From assembly GCA_023621895.1 (NCBI GenBank), contig JAMOAF010000684.1, positions 1 through 21,572 of the forward strand: DNA of 21,572 nt. Direction: 5' to 3'. Below the pieces are notes generated by a model. The model saw nothing but the letters and a program-made list of their open reading frames with translations. It ran no database searches and had not been told where the DNA came from. The position numbers were made by a program, and so were the translations under genes. This document shows positions 16,755-21,572 of the stretch, in pieces (position 1 is the stretch's first letter; every line of letters starts with the position of its first letter). Source of the DNA: Planctomycetota bacterium (lineage in GTDB: Bacteria > Planctomycetota > Planctomycetia > Pirellulales > Thermoguttaceae).

Positions 16755-18919
16755 CAGCCGCGGACCAGCCGGTCGACGACCAATTGGCGGAATTCGGGCG
16801 AGAGGTTGGCGAAGTAGGCCGTGAACCCGGTCACGCGCACCACCAGGTCCGGATACCGCGACGGGTCTTGGTGCGCGGCCAGCAGTTGTTGGGCGTCGAC
16901 GATGTTGATGTTGAACAGCGTCCCACCGAGGGCGAAATGCCCGAGAATCAGGCTGGTGATCACATCCACGGCGTTATCGGACTCGGCGATGCCGGGGTCG
17001 AGTTCCAGTTGGACGGGCGCCGTGTTTCCATAACCCGGCTGGATCGCGGCGATCGCCTTGACCATCGCCGTGGCCGCGCCGTCGTTGCGGAATCCGGGCC
17101 GGGGATTGGCCCCGTGCGCGACGGGCTCGCCGGCGCGGCGTCCGTCGGGCGTCGCCCCGACCTGCTTGCCCAGCCGCAGGGTGTCGGCCCAGGAGAACCA
17201 GCCGGGGATCATCCGCCGGCCGCCCGGCGTGGGCTTCTCCGTGACCAGCCGCGTGAAGAGTTGCGAGACCCGCAGCGCCCACCGGTCGCCCAGCGAATCC
17301 CCTTGCCCGTAGTTTGGCGCCGTGCGCATCATCAGCCGCGCGCGCTCGCCGTCAGGGCCCTGGAAATTGTTGCGGAGATGCTCGGCGAGCTGCTCCCACG
17401 AGATTTGCCGCTGCTGTTCCACGCGCTGTTCGAGCGCGGCCAGCGAGTCGGCCACGTTGGCCAGACCCGCTCCGTCGATGCACATGTTGTACAGGTCGAC
17501 GCCGCCGTGGGTCACGTTCAGCCCCCGCTCGATCGGCCCGTGCGTGAGCAGGTTCAACAGAAGTTCCGGCTCGTTCAGGTGCTGGTGGTCGAGTTGCCAG
17601 TCGATGCCCCGGGCGGTGCAGAGGACAGCCCGGCCGAGGTGCTCCTCGAACCGCCGCCAGAGCGAAGCGACCGACGGGCGGGGCTCTTCCAGCAGCATCT
17701 CGTCGAACGCCACCATCAAGACCTTGGCCACGTTGATCTTGACGGTGTCGTTCATCGTGTATTCCAAGCCCGGCAGGGCCATCCAATTGCAGCCGACGGC
17801 GATCCGCTGGCGGGCCAACTCGGCCGAGTAGCCGTTGCGCATGAAGCCCTCGACCAGGGCCTTGTCGCCGGAAAACCGCGGCCAGGCCTTGCGGTCCTCC
17901 AGCAGGTGCTCGACGCCCTTGCGCAGCAGCCGCGGATCGAGCCCGTCGTGAACGCGGATCGTCAGGTTGCAGGTCGACTTCAGCCGGTGGGCCGCCTCGA
18001 GGATCAGGAACGACAGGTGGCTGGTCTGATCGCGACCGTCCGGCGCCGGGCCGCCCAATTGATAGTAGTGGGGATCGTTCAGCAGCAGGCAGGCCAGCAG
18101 AAAGATCGCATCCTCGTCGTCGATGCGGCCGGCGCGGCGGTCGCGTTCATAATAGGGGCGCAGCAGTTCGTCGAGTTGCCCGCCGGCGCCGTCGCGGTTG
18201 TAGGTCCGCGAGGCCATGTTGAACCAGGCGATCCACTGGCAGGCTTCGCGGAGCGTCCGCGGAGGGCCCTCGATCAGCCAGCGGTTCACCTCGGCCATCT
18301 CGCGAAGGTTGGCCTTCAGCGCCGGGTTGGTCTCCCGCTCCAGGGCCGCCTCGATCGCCTCGACCGTGCGGCGGATCCAGCCTTGGATGGCGCGGATCAC
18401 GCGCTCTTCGGCCTCGTAGAATTCCGCCTTGTCGCGCCCCTGCGCGGCCCGGCAACGGCGGACCTTGGCCAGCAGGCCGCCCCATCCCAATTCCAGGCCG
18501 ATCCGATAGTCGGGCGCGAAGTGGGCGTCGTTGCCAATCCCTGAGATGATCCCGTAGCGCTGCTGGTCCGGCTTCAACGCGTCGTAATCGAATTCCGGGG
18601 GCCAGTTGCATTTCCGCAGGCGATTCAGCAGCACCATGTAGCGCCCGGCCAGGGCGTCCATCGGATCGACGTAGACCGGATGGCAGGCCAAAAGATCGCA
18701 GAAATTGTCGGCCCAACCTTGCAGGCCATAGAACGAACCGTTGGGATGGTTGGGTTTGGGCTGCCAGGCAAAATCCTCCGGCGGCAGCACCATCCCGTAA
18801 TCGTCCTCGTTCATCGGACCGAGGCGGCGGAGTTTTTCGGCAGTCTGCGCTTCCTTCCGTTTGCGGAGATGCTCCAGCCGCGCGTCGTAGCTGATTTCCG
18901 TTTGCACCAGCAGGGCCAT
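16751..18919 (-). CDS. glycyl radical enzyme, pyruvate formate-lyase superfamily, unknown substrate
   Basis: A 722-residue protein with the ten-stranded-barrel layout of the PFL/dehydratase superfamily. The C-terminal radical loop is RVTGFTAYFANLSPEFRQL, with G698 the expected radical site 24 residues from the end, as usual. The active-site loop is VGCNWMALPGLEYT followed by NDTVKINVAKVL; C377 is the expected thiyl radical Cys. In characterised dehydratases and C-N or C-C lyases of the family the loop is GCxE; here the Glu position is W379, and it is not the Cys-Cys of pyruvate formate-lyase either. The substrate is therefore unassigned. The ATG at 18919 is chosen; a TTG at 18940 overlaps the activase stop (TTGA) and would add 7 residues by translational coupling. 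It follows its activase by 17 bp. The mature enzyme is inactivated by oxygen, which implies anaerobic expression. Confidence 0.92.
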   Translation of the reverse strand: MALLVQTEISYDARLEHLRKRKEAQTAEKLRRLGPMNEDDYGMVLPPEDFAWQPKPNHPNGSFYGLQGWADNFCDLLACHPVYVDPMDALAGRYMVLLNRLRKCNWPPEFDYDALKPDQQRYGIISGIGNDAHFAPDYRIGLELGWGGLLAKVRRCRAAQGRDKAEFYEAEERVIRAIQGWIRRTVEAIEAALERETNPALKANLREMAEVNRWLIEGPPRTLREACQWIAWFNMASRTYNRDGAGGQLDELLRPYYERDRRAGRIDDEDAIFLLACLLLNDPHYYQLGGPAPDGRDQTSHLSFLILEAAHRLKSTCNLTIRVHDGLDPRLLRKGVEHLLEDRKAWPRFSGDKALVEGFMRNGYSAELARQRIAVGCNWMALPGLEYTMNDTVKINVAKVLMVAFDEMLLEEPRPSVASLWRRFEEHLGRAVLCTARGIDWQLDHQHLNEPELLLNLLTHGPIERGLNVTHGGVDLYNMCIDGAGLANVADSLAALEQRVEQQRQISWEQLAEHLRNNFQGPDGERARLMMRTAPNYGQGDSLGDRWALRVSQLFTRLVTEKPTPGGRRMIPGWFSWADTLRLGKQVGATPDGRRAGEPVAHGANPRPGFRNDGAATAMVKAIAAIQPGYGNTAPVQLELDPGIAESDNAVDVITSLILGHFALGGTLFNINIVDAQQLLAAHQDPSRYPDLVVRVTGFTAYFANLSPEFRQLVVDRLVRGC

Positions 18920-18936
18920 GGGGAAAGGTTCCGTGT

Positions 18937-19896
18937 TCAATGGGGACTTTTTTGTACCGGGGTGACGCCCCTGCGATCAAGGGCCGGCTGGGCCGCGCCG
19001 GCGACCCGGACGACGTAACCAGATCGTGCGGCAGTTTCGGCCAGCGCGGCGAGCTCGGCCGCCGTGGGTGCGTGGAACTCGGGCGGCGGACGATCGAGTC
19101 CGAGGGCTTCGTGTTTTCCCTTGCCCAGCGGATGGTATGGCAAGAGTTCGTACTGCCGCACGTTGCGCAACGTGGCGAGGAAATCGGCGATTGCCCCGAT
19201 CTGCTCCGGCCGCTGGTTGACGCTGGCCACGACCGGCGTGCGGACCACGAGGGGCTTGTTCAAGGCGTCGAGCCGCCGCAGGTTGTCCAGCGTCCGCGCG
19301 TTCGAGGCGCCGGTCCAGGCCCGGTGCGCCGCATCGTCCATGATTTTAACGTCGACCAGGAACAGGTCCACAAGGGGAACCAGCGGTTCGACGACTTCCC
19401 AGGGCCAGGCCAGGTTGGTTTCGATCGCCGTGTGGACTGCTTCGCGGCGGCAGAGTCGCAGGATTTCGCAAGCGAACTCAGCCTGGAGGAGCGGCTCGCC
19501 GCCGGAGAGCGTCAGGCCGCCGGCCGGCTGATAGAACGGGCGGTCGGCGAGCACCTCGGCCACGACGGATTCCGCCGTGCGTTGCTCGCCGACCAGCACG
19601 AGTGATTTGGCGTAGCACGTCTCGGCGCATTTGCCGCAGGCCACGCAGCGCTCACGATGATAGCGGTGGGCCGCGCCGGAGAATTCGTGCGCGGCGTGTT
19701 GGCAGGCGGCGGCGCAAGCGCGGCACCCGATGCAGCGTTCGGGAAAGACCTGGATTTCCGGCTCGCGGCGATACGTCTCGGGATTGTGGCACCAGGGGCA
19801 GTGCATCTGGCAGCCCTTCAGAAACACCGTGGTGCGAATCCCGGGTCCATCATGGACCGAGAAGCGTTGAATATGGGTAACCACTCCGCTAATCAT
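18937..19896 (-). CDS. glycyl-radical enzyme activating protein (radical SAM)
   Basis: A 319-residue activase for the adjacent GRE. FSVHDGPGIRTTVFLKGC leads into the radical-SAM cluster C29-x3-C33-x2-C36 (CQMHCPWC). An inserted ferredoxin-like domain carries two further 4Fe-4S sites, C55/C58/C61/C65 (CIGCRACAAAC) and C84/C87/C90/C94 (CVACGKCAETC). The SAM-binding GGEP is at 132-135, and YHPLGKGKHEALG lies near the C-terminus. Two extra clusters are the rule for activases of GRE dehydratases and decarboxylases, and absent from the pyruvate formate-lyase activase itself, so the partner is unlikely to be a plain PFL. The ATG at 19896 has GAGGA (19904-19908) 7 nt upstream. The frame stays open to 20016, but that extension would translate the REP palindromes and is rejected. 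The gene starts immediately after the REP array. Confidence 0.95.
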   Translation of the reverse strand: MISGVVTHIQRFSVHDGPGIRTTVFLKGCQMHCPWCHNPETYRREPEIQVFPERCIGCRACAAACQHAAHEFSGAAHRYHRERCVACGKCAETCYAKSLVLVGEQRTAESVVAEVLADRPFYQPAGGLTLSGGEPLLQAEFACEILRLCRREAVHTAIETNLAWPWEVVEPLVPLVDLFLVDVKIMDDAAHRAWTGASNARTLDNLRRLDALNKPLVVRTPVVASVNQRPEQIGAIADFLATLRNVRQYELLPYHPLGKGKHEALGLDRPPPEFHAPTAAELAALAETAARSGYVVRVAGAAQPALDRRGVTPVQKSPH

Positions 19897-19912
19897 CACA
19901 AAATCCTCACCA

Positions 19913-20400
19913 ACTCGCCCGGCGGCTCGTTCACCCAAAAATCCCGCCGGCTTGCCCGGCGGATCATTCTCCCAAAAATCCCGCCGGCTTGCCCGGCGGA
20001 TCGTTCGGTTTCCCACTACATCCCCCGGCTCGCGCCCTCCTCAAATCCCGCCGGCCCCGCCGGCGGATCGTTCGGTTTCCCACTACAGTCCCCGGCTCGC
20101 GCCCTCCTCAAATCCCGCCGGCTCGCCCGGCGGATCATTCGGCTTCCCACTACAGTCCCCGGCTCGCGCGCCACCCAAAAATCCCGCCGGCCCCTCCGGC
20201 GGATCGTTCGGTTTCCCACTACATCCCCCGGCTCGCGCCCTCCTCAAATCCCGCCGGCCCCGCCGGCGGCTCGTTCGGTTTCCCACTACAGTCCCCGCCT
20301 CGCCCTCCTCCCAAAAATCCCGCCGGCTTGCCCGGCGGATCGTTCGGTTTCCCACTACATCCCGCCGGCCCCTCCAGCGGATCGTTCGGTTTCCCACTAC
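19913..20400 (-). repeat. left REP-type palindrome array (7 full tails plus truncated units)
   Basis: On the minus strand each unit reads GTAGTGGGAAACCGAACGAT, then an imperfect palindrome (CCGCCGG, 3-5 nt loop, CCGGCGG) and a tail beginning GATTT. The plus-strand CTAC ends are at 20016, 20083, 20150, 20219, 20286, 20355 and 20397, giving spacings of 67, 67, 69, 67, 69 and 42 bp. Two palindromes without the GTAG tail lie at the left end (about 19913-19975). Loops vary while the stem stays paired. Spacers here mostly read GAGGAGGGCGCGAGCCGGGG. The array fills the gap between the transposase stop and the activase ribosome site, so any activase promoter must lie in or before it. Confidence 0.9.
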
Positions 20401-21257
20401 TCGGCCACCCGCTCCCATCGTTCCAGATACGCACTGATCGCATTCGAGGACAGATTTCCAAACGATCCGATGTAGGCGCTCGTTTGCCAAAGGCGTTCCA
20501 CGCCCGCCCTGACCACGCTGTCGGCGAACTCGTCCCACATCTTCTCCTGTGCCGCATTCATCATGGCGGTGACGATCTCCGCCGGGCTCCTGCCGGGATG
20601 CAAGGCGAGCGCCACGTGGACGTGATCCGGCAAGAACGAGACCTTGTCGATCACCATGCGGCGATCTGCCTGAACTGCCCGCCAACAACCGCATACGGCT
20701 TCAGCCGCGGTTGGACCGAACACGCCTCGGCGAAACCATGTTGCCAGCACAACGTGGTATCGGAGCGCGGTTACGGCGTGATCCGTCTCCAGAATTCGCC
20801 GCGACTGGTCCGTTCGTTCAAACTTCTGCACGAACACAGGCGAGCGGGCGCGGCCGGCGTACCCGTGATGCTCCGCCTGCTGCTGGAGATAGTCTTCGAC
20901 CGCCGCCGAGGTGGATTGTCCGGTAGTCGCCGCAAAATAGCCTCGGCCGAGCGATCTCTCGGGCCGCGCCACCTGGTCTTGCTCACGCAGCCACTTGCTG
21001 ATGCGGCCTTTCATCTTGCTCACTGCCGAAGAGACTGCCTCCGTTGGCTGGAGACTGACCAATGCGCGCACGTCGATCTGGTCCGCGGCGACATCGAGAA
21101 GATGGATGCTGTAAGGCCGCAGCAACGGCGCCAGGACCTCGTGATCGAGTTCCGCAAGCCGTGCATGGCGTCGCCGCCGATGCGTTCGCCACCGGCAATA
21201 GACGCGGTGGCACCAGGCAAAGGTCAAGGAGTCGAGTTCGTAGGGTCGGATCTGCAT
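20397..21257 (-). CDS. REP-associated tyrosine transposase (RAYT-like) with two fused Y1 domains
   Basis: A 286-residue protein that appears to contain two IS200/REP-type Y1 domains. Domain 2 (about 147-286) is complete: RYHVVLATWFRRGVF, the metal-binding HUH motif in LPDHVHVAL (H212, H214) and the candidate catalytic Tyr in AISAYLERW (Y277). Domain 1 (about 10-133) has the same order of strands, KMKGR (81-85), RGYFAATTGQ and AVEDYLQQQ (Y123), but where HUH should be it reads DQIDV (59-63), so both His are lost. Y1 enzymes nick and rejoin single-stranded hairpin DNA. The chain is flanked on both sides by inverted palindrome arrays, the usual setting of a RAYT. The ATG at 21257 has only a weak AGAAG upstream. 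The TAG stop is part of the GTAG of the first array unit. Domain 1 assignment is by eye and less certain than domain 2. Confidence 0.82.
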   Translation of the reverse strand: MQIRPYELDSLTFAWCHRVYCRWRTHRRRRHARLAELDHEVLAPLLRPYSIHLLDVAADQIDVRALVSLQPTEAVSSAVSKMKGRISKWLREQDQVARPERSLGRGYFAATTGQSTSAAVEDYLQQQAEHHGYAGRARSPVFVQKFERTDQSRRILETDHAVTALRYHVVLATWFRRGVFGPTAAEAVCGCWRAVQADRRMVIDKVSFLPDHVHVALALHPGRSPAEIVTAMMNAAQEKMWDEFADSVVRAGVERLWQTSAYIGSFGNLSSNAISAYLERWERVAE

Positions 21258-21296
21258 AGCTTCTGGGCTCTCGTGGGAAACGTTGGGCCGGGGGCT

Positions 21297-21572
21297 GTAG
21301 TCTGAAGCCGAATGATCCGGCGGCGGGACCGGCGGGATTTTTGGGTGGCGCGGGGGGCCTGATGTAGTGGGAAGCCGAATGATCCGCCGGAGGGGCCGGC
21401 GGGATTTTGGGTGGCGTTGGGTCGCGCGATGTAGTGGGAAGCCGAACGATCCGCCGGGCGAGCCGGCGGGATTTTTGGGTGGCGCGGGGGGCCTGATGTA
21501 GTGGGAAGCCGAATGATCCGCCGGAGGGGCCGGCGGGATTTTGGGTGGCGTTGGGTCGCGCGATGTAGTGGG
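21297..21572 (+). repeat. right REP-type palindrome array, 67-bp period, runs off the window
   Basis: Units start with GTAG at 21297, 21364, 21431, 21498 and 21565 (cut by the window end), exactly 67 bp apart. Each has GTAGTGGGAAGCCGAAYGAT, then CCGCCGG-loop-CCGGCGGGAT, then GGGTGGCG and a spacer. Two unit types alternate: units 2 and 4 are identical over 67 bp, and units 1 and 3 share the other spacer, so the true period is a 134-bp dimer. Orientation is opposite to the left array; the GTAG ends of both arrays face the transposase gene. The first unit has GTAGTCTGAAG, a degenerate head. Confidence 0.92.

Larger units (their letters stand above)
19913..21572. mobile_element. REP/RAYT element: transposase between inverted palindrome arrays
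   Basis: The transposase gene (20397-21257) lies between two inverted arrays of the same GTAG-headed palindromes. This matches the known arrangement in which a domesticated Y1 transposase is flanked by the REP sequences it recognises. In Escherichia coli REPs also carry a 5' GTAG and a bulged stem; the stem here has an extra G on one side (ATC/GGAT), comparable to that bulge. The right boundary is outside the window. No IS605-type tnpB gene is present. Confidence 0.8.

Noticed and set aside
17771..17800. Calling the GRE pyruvate formate-lyase
   Set aside because: It lacks the adjacent Cys-Cys of PFL, and its activase has two additional FeS clusters absent from the PFL activase.
16784..18544. 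586-codon plus-strand open frame opposite the GRE
   Set aside because: The minus strand encodes an unmistakable GRE; the opposite frame has no domain signature.
18937..20016. Longer activase beginning at 20016
   Set aside because: The extra 40 residues would be translated REP palindromes; ATG 19896 has a good GAGGA site and the radical-SAM domain starts right there.
19913..20400. Regular repeat-spacer look suggests a CRISPR array
   Set aside because: Spacers are themselves repeats, the repeated core is a GTAG-headed hairpin of the REP type, arrays are inverted around a Y1 transposase, and there are no cas genes.
19952..20437. Plus-strand open frames with repeated RRLARRIVRFPTT-like peptides
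   Set aside because: These are translations of the palindrome array; the peptide repeats follow from the DNA repeats.

Overview
The window is GC-rich bacterial DNA with few, long, mostly exported proteins: a GH123-type glycosidase, a PL8 chondroitinase-like lyase, a ceramidase-family protein, a giant GH38 lipoprotein and a right-handed beta-helix protein. This mix, with an oxygen-sensitive glycyl radical enzyme and REP-type palindrome arrays, suggests a polysaccharide-degrading, at least facultatively anaerobic member of the Planctomycetota or a neighbouring PVC lineage. That placement is inference; there is no rRNA gene or marker protein.

Layout. Positions 1-627 hold the 3' end of a beta-class DNA methyltransferase and a small membrane protein. 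A gene-poor gap (628-1197) follows, then a 175-bp palindromic element (copy A, 1198-1372). A carbohydrate-active cassette runs from 1455 to 16565: GH123-type protein (+), a remnant of a beta-helix gene (-), PL8 lyase and ceramidase-family protein (- pair), beta-propeller protein (+), beta-helix protein and GH38 lipoprotein (- pair). Copy B of the palindromic element (16580-16754) sits between the GH38 gene and a glycyl radical enzyme (GRE) with its radical-SAM activase (16751-19896, -). The right end (19913-21572) is a REP-type system: a transposase made of two Y1/HUH-like domains in one chain, between two inverted arrays of palindromes with a mostly 67-bp period.

How the genes may work together. 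PL8 cleaves GalNAc-uronate polymers and GH123 enzymes release beta-GalNAc, so the cassette fits degradation of chondroitin-like or other GalNAc-containing glycans, with the GH38, beta-helix and propeller proteins trimming or binding side structures. The GRE and activase form one translational unit and probably process a small metabolite without oxygen; the substrate is unknown, and the usual Glu two residues after the active-site Cys is replaced by Trp.

The most unusual parts are the REP-type element, with its tandem Y1 transposase, partly lost HUH motif and a stop codon embedded in the conserved GTAG of the adjacent repeat, and the GRE with a Gly-Cys-Asn-Trp active-site loop. The two 175-bp palindromic elements, in the same orientation and bracketing the cassette, are a third point of interest.
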